64,000 nt of DNA from AP-15 sp963774345 (lineage in GTDB: Bacteria > Pseudomonadota > Alphaproteobacteria > ATCC43930 > CGMCC-115725). Shown piece after piece: positions 19,591 to 28,854 of the stretch. The notes beneath the pieces were generated by a model. It saw only the letters and a program-made list of their open reading frames with translations, made no database searches and was not told the origin of the DNA. The translations under genes and the position numbers were made by a program. Positions within the stretch are counted from its first letter, which is position 1, and every line of letters starts with the position of its first letter. The stretch is taken from positions 1 through 64,000 of the forward strand of contig CAVZFB010000045.1 in NCBI GenBank assembly GCA_963774345.1, in the 5' to 3' direction.

Positions 19591-20107
19591 ACCGCCGAAG
19601 TGCCATACCTCTCCAAGTAGCGATCGGCGATCGGATCGTAGCCCTGCGCCCGCTATCGACGTGATTGGCAGGATGGCGATGGAACGCCCGCAGGGAACGG
19701 ACACGGCCGCATTGACGCGATGAAGCGCGCTTGGCTGGATGCTGCTGATCGGCGCTCAGGCGGCGGAGCTGCTTTTTCATTCAGCGCTCGCCGCGGAGTC
19801 GCGGGATATATCGAAGACGTACGAGGGCAAGTGACCACGGAGTTGGCAGCGCCGCGCCGCATCCTTGTGCCGCACGGCGCCGTCTTCGTCGGAACGAGGT
19901 GGTTCGGCCGAGCGCTCCCGTGCGGCACTGCAACTCGGCCGCGACATCTCGCTCCATCTCGGCGCCAATGCGCGAGTACGGATAGATCGCTTCGTCGTCG
20001 ACGCGGGTGGTTCCTTACCTTGGAGGCCGGGAAGACTCGAGTGTATGCAAAGCAGCGCGTAGTCTTGATCTGGGATCGGCCTTATTCCTCGCAAGGTCCA
20101 CACACAC
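19591..20107. other. Stretch without a supported gene
   Basis: A 139-codon frame (19720-20139, plus) and several overlapping frames are open, but none has a recognisable domain, good start signal or convincing composition. It may be decayed sequence left of the lost crp copy. Confidence 0.35.
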
Positions 20108-20132
20108 GAAGCCCCGCGCGTGGCGGGGCTTC
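20108..20132 (-). terminator. Strong hairpin terminator after the LTXXQ gene
   Basis: GAAGCCCCGC and GCGGGGCTTC form a perfect 10-bp stem with a 5-base loop, about 20 bases beyond the stop at 20154 on the minus strand. The run after the stem is not rich in T. Confidence 0.65.
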
Positions 20133-20153
20133 AACATAAGAATCTGAGGAAGG

Positions 20154-20697
20154 TTACTCGTTTTGGCCGGTTTGCATCCGCTTTTGCTGGTTTGTCTCTG
20201 CATTTGCACGGAACACCTGATCCGTTAGCTGTCTTTGCTGCTCGGGCATCGCGTTATAGAGGGTGTCGAAGGCCGGAACCAGCTTTTGTAGATGCTGGGC
20301 GTGGGCCTCGGCAATCTGCTCATAGGACTGCATGTTTTGCACCGCGTTCATCGTCGGGTACTGCTGAGCGCGCTGCATGAACGCCTGATCCATGTCGCGG
20401 GCATTTTCGCGCATGACCTGGGCGAACTGGTCCCATTGCGGTTGCTCGGCCGGGGTGATGCGCAGTTGCGCGTGTAGTTGTCTGATGTGGGTCTCGACAC
20501 GTTGCTCGGCGTTGTTACCCGGCGCAGGCTGGGTCGCTAATGGTGAAGCCGAGGCTAGCGGGCGGCGGCGTGACCGGCGCGGGCGCCGATGTGGATTGTG
20601 CCAGCGCCGCTCCGGGCAATGCCAGCAACGCGGCCATCGCTGCCGAGGCCAAATAACTCGATCGGATCGATTTCATCGACTGTTTCCTCGCTGTCAT
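20154..20697 (-). CDS. Periplasmic Spy/CpxP-like (LTXXQ family) protein, frameshifted
   Basis: The start at 20697 gives a signal peptide (SSYLASAAMAALLALPGAALA). A one-base shift near 20550 joins it to PAPGNNAEQRVETHIRQLHAQL, then ITPAEQPQWDQFAQVMRENARDMD and MPEQQRQLTDQVFRA. The repeated T-P-x-Q/W-x-x-F pattern and the all-helical, Gln-rich sequence are typical of LTXXQ periplasmic chaperone-like proteins, which respond to envelope or metal stress. Uncorrected, the gene appears as two short frames. Confidence 0.65.
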
Positions 20698-20698
20698 G

Positions 20699-21049
20699 TT
20701 ACCCGCTGCACGGCAAAAGTTGTCGGCCGCGCGGCGGCTCGGTGGGGTTGGTCCGGCCCTCTGCCGTGCTCTTCAAATACCCGTAATAGACCGCCGGTGG
20801 CGGGACGTAATAGCTGTACGGGTACCCGTAATAGACTGGCGGCGGCGGCGCGTAATAATACGGGCTGTAGCCTCCCGAGGCGATCGCCGCCCCGACGCCG
20901 AGGCCGACGATCCCGCCGGCGATCGCAGCGCCAACGGCGTTCCCGCCGCCATGGTGATAATTTCCATGCCAGCCACGATGCCAGTCGGCCGCATTAGCGG
21001 CGGGCGCGAACGCGAGGGCCGCAGCAACCGCGGCGGCGGTTAAGGACAC
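20699..21049 (-). CDS. Small secreted Gly/Tyr-rich protein
   Basis: A 116-residue protein with a signal peptide (TAAAVAAALAFAPAANAADW), a glycine-zipper stretch (NAVGAAIAGGIVGLGVGAAIASGG) and a tail of Tyr/Pro motifs (YYYAPPPPVYYGYPYSYY). The function is unknown; such proteins are common in alphaproteobacterial envelopes. GTG 21049 opens the frame, but an ATG 11 bases upstream (MNTRV) would be a better start if one base is extra. A GGAAC-N17-GGTT sequence about 70 bases upstream (near 21120-21140, minus strand) resembles an EcfG promoter. Confidence 0.6.
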   Translation of the reverse strand: MSLTAAAVAAALAFAPAANAADWHRGWHGNYHHGGGNAVGAAIAGGIVGLGVGAAIASGGYSPYYYAPPPPVYYGYPYSYYVPPPAVYYGYLKSTAEGRTNPTEPPRGRQLLPCSG

Positions 21050-21303
21050 GCGTATTCATGGCAATGCTCAACTCGCTTGTGACGGTTATGCTGAAAACCG
21101 CCGCAGCGGACGAGTGGTTCCTGATAACCACTCCGGGATCCAAATCATCAAAAGCGTGTTTGCACCACTATAGGCGCGATCGCCAAACGGTCGAAACGTC
21201 AGATCGTTAGTGACCAGCGCGGGCATCTTGTGGCTTGTGATCGAGCCCGGAACCGGGTCTGAGCCCTGCCGACGACAGCCATGAAAGCCAATGGGAGGTA
21301 GTG

Positions 21304-21640
21304 ATGAAAGTGATTGGTGCGCTCGTGCTCATTTCGGGCCTTTCGGGCCTTGCCGCGTGCAGTCCAAACCCGGCTGCGAATACGACGGAGGGCGGCCTCG
21401 GAGGGGCTGCAACCGGCGCCGCGATCGGGTGTGTCGCCACGATACCCATCGGCTGCGCCCCGGGCGCGGCGGTTGGGGCGGCAATCGGCGGCGGCGTAGG
21501 CGCTGCCGGGGGCCTCGCCTCGACAACGCCCTCCGCCGCCGCCGCAGGCCTACGCGCCACCGCCTCCGCCGCCGCAGGCCTATGCGCCTCCTCCTCCGAG
21601 CTACGCGCCGCCTCCGGTTTACGTGCCGCCGGGCGGCTGA
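21304..21640 (+). CDS. Glycine-zipper lipoprotein with Pro-rich tail, frameshifted
   Basis: The signal peptide ends in a lipobox (SGLSGLAAC), so Cys 20 should be lipidated. Glycine-zipper repeats follow (GGLGGAATGAAIGC, GAAVGAAIGGGVGAAGG), then, after a one-base shift near 21525, a repeated tail (PPPPPQAYAP, PPPPSYAPPPVYVPP) ending at TGA 21638. The uncorrected frame would run to 21735 through the terminator. GGGAGG lies 7 bases before ATG 21304. Confidence 0.65.
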
Positions 21641-21668
21641 GGCCCCGCGTAGGCGAAGCAAGCCTCAA

Positions 21669-21693
21669 AGCCCCCGTCCGCGCGACGGGGGCT
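21669..21693 (+). terminator. Hairpin terminator after the lipoprotein gene
   Basis: AGCCCCCGTC and GACGGGGGCT form a 10-bp stem with a 5-base loop. It lies 29 bases after the corrected stop at 21640 and supports that stop over the one at 21735. Confidence 0.7.
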
Positions 21694-22389
21694 CCCCATT
21701 GTTCAGAGCCGACGGTTCCCAGCTTTGCGGGATAGCGCAGCATCGACGCAAGTTTCACCAATGCACCGCGACGTCGGCCTCTGGCAGCGAATGTGCTTTT
21801 TTTGCGGCTGATGGCCCACTGCGCGGTTCAGGCGTCAAGATAGACGGTTCACTGGCCACGAAGAGAGCCGAATACTCCGCCCGTCCGAGCAGCTCCGCCG
21901 GCACCTGGCCAAAGAAAAGCTGGACGCCAGGTCGCGGGCTTACGCCGTCCCAGAAGATTGTGATCGCCGAGCTTGAGTGTGAGAATGGCTTGCCTGCGGC
22001 GAGCGGACGCCTCTCACCTCGACACCATAAGGGTTCGCTGAGCGGACAACTCGCCGATGATGGCATCGGCGTCGTGCGCCGACGCGAGTGCGGGTCGCAC
22101 TCCTTTGCTACTGGTTGCGTGTGATGCGTAATCAATCCTTGTGACGCTTGTGCCACCGCGATCCCAGTTCGGCACCTCGCCGCGAGACGGCGGTCCCACA
22201 AGAATGTTAAGCCGGGTTCCTGCCGTTTCTCGCCGATCGATGCCGCGCGCGATGTGGAAAGCATTACCTTCGCTCGGGCGAGTTCTGGTGGATGCATGCG
22301 ATGGTTGCAGTAATGGCCGATCGGTTAACCCAATCCGGTCCGCAGCGCAACTGAGCAGCTGGTTCTAGTATTTCGATTGGGATGAAGTC
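21694..22389. other. Stretch without a supported gene
   Basis: A 180-codon minus frame (21755-22297) and a 277-codon plus frame are open, but neither contains a known domain. Part of the minus frame (PGVQLFFGQVPAELLGRAEYSALFVASEPSIL) looks protein-like, so a decayed gene is possible. Confidence 0.3.
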
Positions 22390-22414
22390 GGAACCAACTC
22401 GGGCCGCGGGCGTC
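22390..22414 (+). promoter_or_regulatory. EcfG-type promoter candidate
   Basis: GGAAC-N16-CGTC, close to the general stress consensus GGAAC-N16/17-CGTT, 65 bases upstream of the DUF6496 gene at 22480. Confidence 0.45.
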
Positions 22415-22479
22415 TCGCATTAAGTAGCCCGACCTGGCGTCCCTGCGGCTATCCGCATCAATCTCGCTTGGAGGCCACC

Positions 22480-22855
22480 ATGGCAATCCACCAGTCAGCC
22501 GGCCAAAAGCGTACGGTCGAACGCGTATTGCACGAGTTCAAGCAGGCGAGTTGAAGACCGCGCGCGGGGCGAGGAAGGTCAGAATCCAAAACAGGCGATC
22601 GCGATCGCGTTGCACGAGGCCGGCGCCTCCGACCAGGAAAGCAGTCAGACCAACGCTCGCAACCTGCGCCTCACCAAGTCAAAGGAACGACGCCACGAAA
22701 CTTACCAGGACGAGACCGGGGTCACCGCTCGACCCAGAGAACCTATGCCCGCGCAATGGGACGCCAGCGGGGCCGCAGGAATGCCAGCGGTCAGACGCGC
22801 GCCGACCTTTCCGCCGAGGCCACACGCAACGGCATCCGCGGCCGCTCAAAGATGA
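22480..22855 (+). CDS. DUF6496 family protein, frameshifted
   Basis: Small basic protein of unknown function. The start reads MAIHQSAGQKRTVERVLHEFK behind TTGGAGG. A missing base near 22545 turns GELK into a stop. A second shift near 22585 leads to QAIAIALHEAGASDQE and LRLTKSKERRHETYQ. The pattern QKRTVxRVxHEFKxGELK...QAIAIALHEAGAS is diagnostic for this family, often found among stress genes. The C-terminal 40 residues are Pro/Ala-rich and specific to this copy. Confidence 0.65.
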
Positions 22856-22983
22856 GTAAGATCGAACTCGAGCGAGCCCTTCATTATCGCTGATTTGGCC
22901 CAACCGTTTGCCGTCATGAGGCGCTGCTGGCGCCTGGCTAAAGCTGAGGTGGACCCCGATCGTGAGACAGCCGGAGCCGTCTT

Positions 22984-23988
22984 CTAAGGTGTAGCCCGGC
23001 CGATTTCAGTACCGGCTCCGATCACGCCTGGGGCGACGGTCACGACATCGCCGCTATCTTCTTCTTGGTCAACCTCAATGCTGTTGTTTGCAGTTGTGCT
23101 GGTGGGGATGTGGGCGAAGGCGCAGCCGGTCGGCGATCGTCCACATATCCACGGGCATTCTACTTCATAGGCCTGGCGCGGCGTGCGATAGCCCAGGCTC
23201 TGGTGCTGGCGCTCCTCGTTATAAAAGCCGAACCAAGCAGCGATGCCGGTCCTGGCCTCGGCGACGCTGGCATAGGCGTTGAGGTAGACCTCCTCGTATT
23301 TGAGACTGCGCCATAGCCGCTCGACAAAGATGTTGTCCATGTAGCGCCCCTTGCCATCCATGCTGATGGTGACCCCGTGGCGCTGCAGGGTGCCAGTGAA
23401 GTCGTCGCTGGTGAATTGGCTGCCCTGGTCGGTATTGAAGATCTCGGGGCGACCGTACCGGGAGAGCGCTTCCTCGAGTGCCTCGACGCAGAACTCCGCG
23501 CCGAGCGTATTCGACAACCGCCACGCCAGCACAGCACGGCTTACCCAGTCCATGATCACTACCAGGTAAAGGAAGCCCTTGGCCATCGGGATGTAGGTGA
23601 CGTCCGCGCACCAGACCTGATTGACCCGCTCGATCGAGATCCCACCGAGCAGGTAGGGGTAGATCTTGTGAGCCACCGCCGGCTTGCTCGTGTTCGGTCG
23701 CTGGTAGATCGCCACCAAGCCGGCCAGCCGCATCAGACGCTGGACCCGTTTGCGGTTGACGACATGGCCTTGGGTCGCCAGCCATGCCGCCGTCCGCCGC
23801 GAACCGTAATAGGGCCGCGCCAAGTACTGCCGATCGATCAGCGCCATGATCGTGCAGTCTTCCTCGCTGATCTCGACCGGCCGGCGGCAGACCGAAGCGC
23901 GGGATACCGACAGCAGCCAGCACTGGCGCGTTACCGGCAGCGCCGGGGTCTCGCGCTCGACCAGGGAGCGCCGTTCCGCTCGACTCAT
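22984..23988 (-). CDS. IS3-family transposase OrfB (DDE integrase core)
   Basis: 334 residues. It has an HTH_21 region (ALIDRQYLARPYYGSRRTAAWL) and the integrase core with catalytic Asp in VWCADVTYIPM, Asp in IFNTDQGSQFTS and Glu in NIFVERLWRSLKYE. Its ATG overlaps the orfA stop as ATGA. The C-terminal 60 residues, after AYEVECPWICG, differ from the usual ending and run close to the terminal repeat. Confidence 0.88.
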   Translation of the reverse strand: MSRAERRSLVERETPALPVTRQCWLLSVSRASVCRRPVEISEEDCTIMALIDRQYLARPYYGSRRTAAWLATQGHVVNRKRVQRLMRLAGLVAIYQRPNTSKPAVAHKIYPYLLGGISIERVNQVWCADVTYIPMAKGFLYLVVIMDWVSRAVLAWRLSNTLGAEFCVEALEEALSRYGRPEIFNTDQGSQFTSDDFTGTLQRHGVTISMDGKGRYMDNIFVERLWRSLKYEEVYLNAYASVAEARTGIAAWFGFYNEERQHQSLGYRTPRQAYEVECPWICGRSPTGCAFAHIPTSTTANNSIEVDQEEDSGDVVTVAPGVIGAGTEIGRATP

Positions 23989-24272
23989 TTGCCGAGCTTT
24001 CGTGACAAAAAATCGTTTTCGACCTTCAGCTGGCCAATCTGCCGGTACAGAAGATCGACCTGCCCCGCGCTGGCCGTGTCCTCCGCTGCCGTACCGCCGC
24101 TTGCGAAAACGCCCGCCGCGCCCTCCAGTAACTGGCTCTTCTACGCGTATATCTGGTTCGGGTGAACCCCATATGTGCTTGCCAGCTCGGCGACCGTCCG
24201 GTCGCCCTTGATCGCTGCCAGCGCAACCTTCGCCTTGAACGCCGGCGCGTGCTTCTTGCGTGTCTGCTTCAT
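23985..24272 (-). pseudogene. IS3-family OrfA with internal stop
   Basis: DNA-binding subunit of the transposase: MKQTRKKHAPAFKAKVALAA then GDRTVAELASTYGVHPNQIYA, the HTH_8 pattern. The next codon, usually Trp (TGG), is TAG here. The frame then continues KSQLLEGAAG and ends with a leucine-zipper-like LYRQIGQLKVENDFLSRKL. The start follows GGAGCAGGAG. Because of the stop, this copy probably cannot transpose on its own. Confidence 0.75.
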
Positions 24273-24382
24273 CTCCTGCTCCCGCGCCATCGGCGCTTCC
24301 TAGGGGCAGGGCTCCACCTTAACCAACTGTCTCGTTTTGGGGGCCACCTCAAGCCACCGACTTCCACTTTGAACACCTGTGC

Positions 24383-24927
24383 ATGAACGAAGCATCAAAC
24401 GATAGCGCACCCGCATCGGTCGCTGAGAACATCGACAAAATTATCCGCGTCGAAAACAACGCCCTTGAGCGACGTACCGGTCGCGAGGCCGTCACTGATG
24501 CGATCGGTGGCTTTGTCGGAACTGTTGCCTTTGTTGGATGGCAACTTGTTGCCTGTGTCGGCTGGATCGTTGTGAATGCGGGAAAGATCCCTGGGATCAA
24601 GCCTTTCGACCCCTTCCCGTACCGCTGTTATCGTCGATTACTTCGCTGGAAGCGGTATTGCTGGCGGCGTTCGTGCTGATGAAGCAGAACCGAATGAGCG
24701 TGATCGCCAATCGCCGGGATCATCTTGACCTGCAAGTCAACCTGTTGACCCAGCGAAAGGCAACTCAGATCATTCAGATGCTGGATCGGCTAAACCTCCA
24801 TGTCGGGATCGATCATCACCCCGACGCCGACAGCCGCGAGTTGGGGCGACATGTTGCGGTCGAGCACCTGGTTGATGCGCTGGAGCGCCGACTGCCGGAC
24901 GCACCAGGCGGCAACTCGCCCTCGTAA
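24383..24927 (+). CDS. DUF1003 membrane protein, frameshifted
   Basis: Reads ENIDKIIRVENNALERRTG, then a membrane helix (GFVGTVAFVGWQLVACVGWIVVN) and PGIKPFDPFPY. After a shift near 24622 it continues PLLSSITSLEAVLLAAFVLMKQNRM and the cytoplasmic tail LDLQVNLLTQRKATQIIQMLDRL. PFDPFPxPLL plus a second helix and QNR is the DUF1003 signature. The function is unknown. The IS3 end is only 30 bases upstream, so the native 5' region is lost. Confidence 0.72.
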
Positions 24928-25062
24928 CGCCGAGCATCTTTGGCTCCGACGTTCGCAAATCCCGGCAATGTGCGGAACGGGTGCACCGGACGGCTACGGG
25001 ATCGCGATTGTTACCAGCGTCATTGCTTCCGAAACCCGCGTACTATGGAAGCGATGGCAGTG

Positions 25063-25218
25063 TTAGACGTAGCCGAGCAGCAACAGGATAATAATGATCA
25101 AGAGCACAAGCCCAATCCCGCCGCTAGGATAATACCCCCATCCGGCGCTGTACCCCCATCTTGGGAGCGCGCCGATCAGCAACAGGATTAAGATTATCAG
25201 AAGGACTGTTCCTAGCAT
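25063..25218 (-). CDS. DUF3309 small membrane protein
   Basis: 51 residues: a hydrophobic N-terminus (MLGTVLLIILILLLIGALP), a short Trp/Tyr/Gly loop and a second hydrophobic stretch (IGLVLLIIIILLLLGYV). This two-helix hairpin is the DUF3309 pattern. ATG 25218 follows GGGAGGAACG. The function is unknown; it is common among alphaproteobacterial stress genes. Confidence 0.75.
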   Translation of the reverse strand: MLGTVLLIILILLLIGALPRWGYSAGWGYYPSGGIGLVLLIIIILLLLGYV

Positions 25219-25383
25219 CGTTCCTCCCTTGCATCGGACCTGGAACCTATTGCTGGTCTCCAGGTGACGATACATGGACCGGGTTGTCGTACGTCGACCC
25301 GAGCAGCCAGCTAATTAACGGCCGCCGATCACGACCGGTTGCGGGCCAGACGTCGTCTTTTCCCGCCCTCAAATCTGTGCAAG

Positions 25384-25650
25384 TCAGTGCCCCGAATTCG
25401 AGTTGGCCTGGCCGTCGCTGCTCGAACCCGACTGCTGTTGCTGGGCATTCTCCTTAGCGTGCTTCGTCGCCTCATGATGGCCAATAACGCAGCCAGCCCC
25501 GGCGCCCAGAACGCCGTGATGTCCCGCGACATGCCCGGCGACGCCACCGGCCGCTGCCCCCTTCAGGCAGCCCGCCGCTTGGGCCGGAGCCGCAACCCAG
25601 CCGGCGGCTATCGATAAGGCAAGGGCTGTCGGCAATAGCATGAATTTCAT
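25384..25650 (-). CDS. Small secreted glycine-zipper protein, paralogue 1
   Basis: 88 residues with a signal peptide (LPTALALSIAAGWVAAPAQA), then AGCLKGAAAGGVAGHVAGHHGVLGAGAGCVIGHHE and a Gln/Ser/Asn-rich tail. Two Cys residues and the His pairs are kept in the paralogues at 31012 and 49018. The glycine zipper may insert in or bind a membrane, and the His pairs could bind metal; both are inference. Confidence 0.7.
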   Translation of the reverse strand: MKFMLLPTALALSIAAGWVAAPAQAAGCLKGAAAGGVAGHVAGHHGVLGAGAGCVIGHHEATKHAKENAQQQQSGSSSDGQANSNSGH

Positions 25651-25979
25651 TCGCGTCTCCTCCGCGGCACGCACTGACGGTGCCGTTGACAAACAACACC
25701 GTGGCAAACCATTAGGTTCAATCCGAGCGCCGTGGCCGCCTCGTCGCTCGCCGTAAACGATTTGATCGAGCCGCAAGCCTGGCGTTTCAATCTCGCATTG
25801 TCATCCCGTTGGTTGCACACATAGTAAGCGCGGAACCTCTCGGAGAAAGCCAGGGGCCAATTCTTTCCAGATAGGGCCGAGGTGATCGCGAGCTTTCTTC
25901 CTGCGCAGACGCAGCTTCAACCGTACCGGCAATCAGATCGTGCTGGTGCCATTCATTGCTGGGCGCAGCGATCTCGCCG

Positions 25980-26222
25980 TCACGGCAGAAACTCCGGCTG
26001 GCCGTTCGCCGGCTTCCGGCAACGCGCCATGTGTAGCTTACGGATTTCGACAGAATCGATGATGGCGCCGGGATCGCGAATTCCGAGAAGTGGGCCGATT
26101 TCCTGAACGTTGATCTTTCGATCCAACAGATCGCATGCGGCGCTGATCGCCTCGTCCCTGCTCTTGGCTAAGCTCATAACGGTGCCGGCTCCGGCCCGAT
26201 AAGACACGTACCAACTGGGCAT
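25980..26222 (-). CDS. Small hypothetical protein
   Basis: 80 residues starting MPSWYVSYRAGAGTVMSLAKSR behind a good ribosome site (GAGGGAG, 5 bases). The pattern of a short beta strand followed by a helix (RDEAISAACDLLDRK) and a Ile/Gly-rich part (EIGPLLGIRDPGAIIDSVEIRKL) looks real. No family is recognised. It lies 27 bases from the response-regulator stop and is probably cotranscribed with that gene. Confidence 0.55.
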   Translation of the reverse strand: MPSWYVSYRAGAGTVMSLAKSRDEAISAACDLLDRKINVQEIGPLLGIRDPGAIIDSVEIRKLHMARCRKPANGQPEFLP

Positions 26223-26249
26223 TGTCGCTCCCTCGCCTTCTTTCTAGCA

Positions 26250-26639
26250 TCAGCCGCCACCTTGCAATCGCTGTCCAAACTCACCGCTGGCGAGCGCCAT
26301 GTTGACGGCACTATAAAGCTCGTGTGAGCGAAAAGGTTTTGGCAGGAGTTGCAGGCGGTTATCTTCAGCATACTTCACGGCTTCGGGGCTTCCGGAAATC
26401 ATGACAACCGGGATTCCTCTCTCCTTCAGATGAAGCGCCAATGAAGCACTTGCCTCGCCCGGCATCAGGGCATCGAGGATGATGCAATCGACCATATCCC
26501 CGGTATCAAGGAAATCACGCATTGTGGAACCGCTGGACGCGGTGCTAACGCGAAAGCGCTGTTCCTGAAGGGTGTCGACAATCACATCTCGAACGTCACC
26601 ATTATCATCGACGACGAGAATGTGCTTCAACTGGCCCAT
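26250..26639 (-). CDS. Single-domain response regulator
   Basis: 129 residues forming one receiver domain: acidic pair in HILVVDDNGDV, phospho-acceptor Asp in CIILDALMPG, switch Ser in VVMISGSPE, and Lys in LLPKPF. There is no output domain, so it should act by protein contact or as a phosphate relay. A palindromic operator candidate lies 85-104 bases upstream of the start, and the crp gene follows just beyond it. The remnant at 19442 is a decayed copy. Confidence 0.85.
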   Translation of the reverse strand: MGQLKHILVVDDNGDVRDVIVDTLQEQRFRVSTASSGSTMRDFLDTGDMVDCIILDALMPGEASASLALHLKERGIPVVMISGSPEAVKYAEDNRLQLLPKPFRSHELYSAVNMALASGEFGQRLQGGG

Positions 26640-26723
26640 ATTCCGACCACCCGCGGCTAGCCCCTCCCAGCGGGCTGACGTCAGCCCTGCCTACCTCGAT
26701 TGTGAGCCCGTCGAGGGGTGTTG

Positions 26724-26743
26724 TCGGTAATGTTTATTACCAA
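26724..26743. promoter_or_regulatory. Palindromic operator candidate, copy 2
   Basis: TCGGTAA-TGTTTA-TTACCAA, one mismatch from the perfect palindrome in the other two copies. It begins 20 bases past the crp stop codon and lies upstream of the response regulator. Confidence 0.6.
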
Positions 26744-26762
26744 ACCGATGGCAACTCGCGTT

Positions 26763-27479
26763 TTAAGCGTATGTTTTGGGGAGGTGAGAAGCGATCCGTG
26801 TTCGGACCAGCTGATAGCATTCGCAAGATGCCGCGATGAGGCCCTGCCGATCAAGTATTGTGACTTCCCGTCGGCCGCGCGCAATCAAGCCGGTATGTTC
26901 CAGCTCCCGGACAGCATTCGTGATGGTTGGCCGGTGGACCCCCAGCATCTCAGCGAGCAAGTTCTGCGTGATCTGTAGCGCGTCATCGTCGCTGCGGTCA
27001 CGCATTGTGAGCAGCCAGCGTGCGAGCCGCTGTTTTAGGCTGTGCGCCCCGTTGCACGCTACCGACACCAGGACCTGCTCAAGAAAGGCTTGGACGTAAG
27101 CGTACATCAGGCTTCGGAAGGAAGGCATCGCCTCCATCGACTGTGTGAATGCCGTGCGCGACATCTTTGCCGCACCCCCGGGGAGCTGGACGAGGAGCCG
27201 GATAGAGGAACTCTCGGCGCCCAGAACGGCTTGGACAGCAGTACAACCCTCCCGACCGATCGTTGCCATTTCGATGATACTGCCGTCCGCATAAACCGCT
27301 ACAGCCGAGACGACACCGCTGTCGGGGAAGAATACATGGTCGAGCGAACTATCAGCGTCCATTAGGACCTGTGCGCGGTCGCACCGAATCTGCTCAAGCT
27401 CCGGCAGAAGTTGCTGGAGATCGGAGGATGGCAGGGCGAGTAACAGCCGATTGCGGGGCCAATTCGATGAAGCGCTCAT
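26763..27479 (-). CDS. Crp/Fnr family transcription regulator, paralogue 1
   Basis: 238 residues from the ATG at 27479 (MSASSNWPRNRLL). The cyclic-nucleotide-binding fold reads SLDHVFFPDSGVVSAVAVYADGSIIEMATIGREGC. The C-terminal winged helix reads LKQRLARWLLTMRDR...ITQNLLAEMLGVHRPTITNAVRELEHTGLI. There are no N-terminal cysteines for an Fnr-type cluster. It is about 85% like the copy at 46680 by eye. The gene precedes the response regulator on the same strand, with the palindrome between them. Confidence 0.85.
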   Translation of the reverse strand: MSASSNWPRNRLLLALPSSDLQQLLPELEQIRCDRAQVLMDADSSLDHVFFPDSGVVSAVAVYADGSIIEMATIGREGCTAVQAVLGAESSSIRLLVQLPGGAAKMSRTAFTQSMEAMPSFRSLMYAYVQAFLEQVLVSVACNGAHSLKQRLARWLLTMRDRSDDDALQITQNLLAEMLGVHRPTITNAVRELEHTGLIARGRREVTILDRQGLIAASCECYQLVRTRIASHLPKTYA

Positions 27480-27811
27480 ACGCTCAAATGCACCCAATTG
27501 CGGGCGGCGGTCTCGTCGCCGATGGTAGTCCGAGAGTGGTTCGCAGATATTGGGGTTGACAGCAGGGACGGCTCTCAAGCTGCAGAACACATTGCTCAAA
27601 TCCCCGAACTTTCATCACCGTATCCTCTGCCATCGTCGCAAAAAACGGCGCGTGGACGTGTTTCAAGGTTGCCGCCGACATTCCAGAGTTGGTTCGGTAT
27701 CGGAAATGGCAAATCACGACGATGTCGCGAGGCGGGTAATTGCCGTCGGCGGGGTTCCAAACTCGCATTCCGCGGCTGCATCGGCTGATGAGTTACGTAT
27801 GTAGAGGCCCT

Positions 27812-28114
27812 TCAGCCGATTATGGACCATGGCCAGGGCCTCTCGCGGCTCTCAGCCAACCTTGCCGTCGGTACGACGTTGTATGTCCGGCAGCTCCCGC
27901 ACCTGATTAACATTTGGCTGTCGACGACTAAGCGTTCGGCGGTGGAGGATCGAGACCAACCCGCCAGCACAACGGTGCCGCAGGCACCGCAGACAAGGTC
28001 TTCGTTATCATTCCCAACCGGCAACTCGAAGGGATGGCGCGCGTTCAAATCAATGATCGATGCCGCCGGATGGGGTATGCCGATCGTCAGGAGCCTTGTC
28101 TGCGTTCGCGTCAC
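27812..28114 (-). CDS. Small zinc-ribbon protein
   Basis: 100 residues with two CxxC pairs, EDLVCGACGTVVLAG and LIRCGSCRTYNVVP, that together would bind one zinc. The N-terminal 40 residues carry no known motif. The function is unknown, and the start is uncertain because no clear ribosome site was seen. Between it and the crp gene (27480-27811) another minus frame (27484-27768) is open but unsupported. Confidence 0.5.
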   Translation of the reverse strand: MTRTQTRLLTIGIPHPAASIIDLNARHPFELPVGNDNEDLVCGACGTVVLAGWSRSSTAERLVVDSQMLIRCGSCRTYNVVPTARLAESRERPWPWSIIG

Positions 28115-28372
28115 GGCGGAAAGCTTTCGGCAAGAGCGACATATCCTTCAAATTGAGAAACCTCGGCGAGTTTGCAGGGTTCCGTGATTGGCCCGCGCCT
28201 ACGTGATATTAGGGAGGCCGGATCCGGACGGCCTTTCGGTGAACTCTGCTCTTCGCGGCTACGGGGCGCGTCGTGGTTATCGTGTTCGAGGCGGGTCGCT
28301 GCCGGCGACCGAACCCTTTTGCCGATGTTGGGAACCGCTAGCATTCCAGGCTGTGTTACTTCCATGGCCCCA

Positions 28373-28744
28373 ATGTCGCCGCCCCGCGTTATCGTCGTGG
28401 AAGATGAGATAATGATCCGCCTTCCGGTGGTCAGCGCTTTGGAGGCGTCGGATTTTGAGGTAATCGAAGCCGGTCATGCCGGTGAGGCGCTCGCTATTTT
28501 GGAACGTGAGGCGGTCCGCGTTCATGTCGTCTTTACCGATGTGCACATGCCCGGTCCGATGGACGGATTAGTGCTGGCGCATCACGTCCGCCGGCATTGG
28601 CCCAGCATCGGCTTATTGGTGGCGTCGGGACGCGGCAACGTGGACGCAGGGGCGATGCCTGAAGGGAGCCGGTTCATCCCAAAGCCCTACCATCTCGATC
28701 ACGTGGTGCACCACATTCGCGAGCTTCGGGCGCTGCTCAATTAG
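28373..28744 (+). CDS. Single-domain response regulator
   Basis: Receiver domain of about 123 residues: RVIVVEDEIMIRLPVV, phospho-Asp in VVFTDVHMPG, switch residue in LLVASGRG, Lys in FIPKPYHLD. No output domain is attached. This subclass (VVEDExxIR...TDVxMPGxMDGL) is common next to hybrid kinases in alphaproteobacteria. ATG 28364 (MAP) or 28373 (MSPP) are both possible starts. Its stop is followed by a truncated glycogen-debranching gene. Confidence 0.8.
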   Translation: MSPPRVIVVEDEIMIRLPVVSALEASDFEVIEAGHAGEALAILEREAVRVHVVFTDVHMPGPMDGLVLAHHVRRHWPSIGLLVASGRGNVDAGAMPEGSRFIPKPYHLDHVVHHIRELRALLN

Positions 28745-28854
28745 TGCTGCGCCTTTCCCGGCGTGCCCACGCTCTGCCGACGCTACTGATCGCCGCGATC
28801 GACCCGACCGCATCGCGACTGAGTTGGGGCGAGCGATCGGCCTACGCTGCGCCG

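Larger units (their letters stand above)
22945..24351 (-). mobile_element. IS3-family insertion sequence
   Basis: The ends are imperfect inverted repeats: TGAGGTGGACCCCGATCGTG at 22945 and, inverted, TGAGGTGGCCCCCAAAACG ending at 24351. Flanking AGC triplets (22942-22944 and 24352-24354) fit the 3-bp target duplication of IS3 elements. It has an orfA/orfB pair on the minus strand. The element lies just upstream of the DUF1003 gene and may have removed its promoter. Confidence 0.85.
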
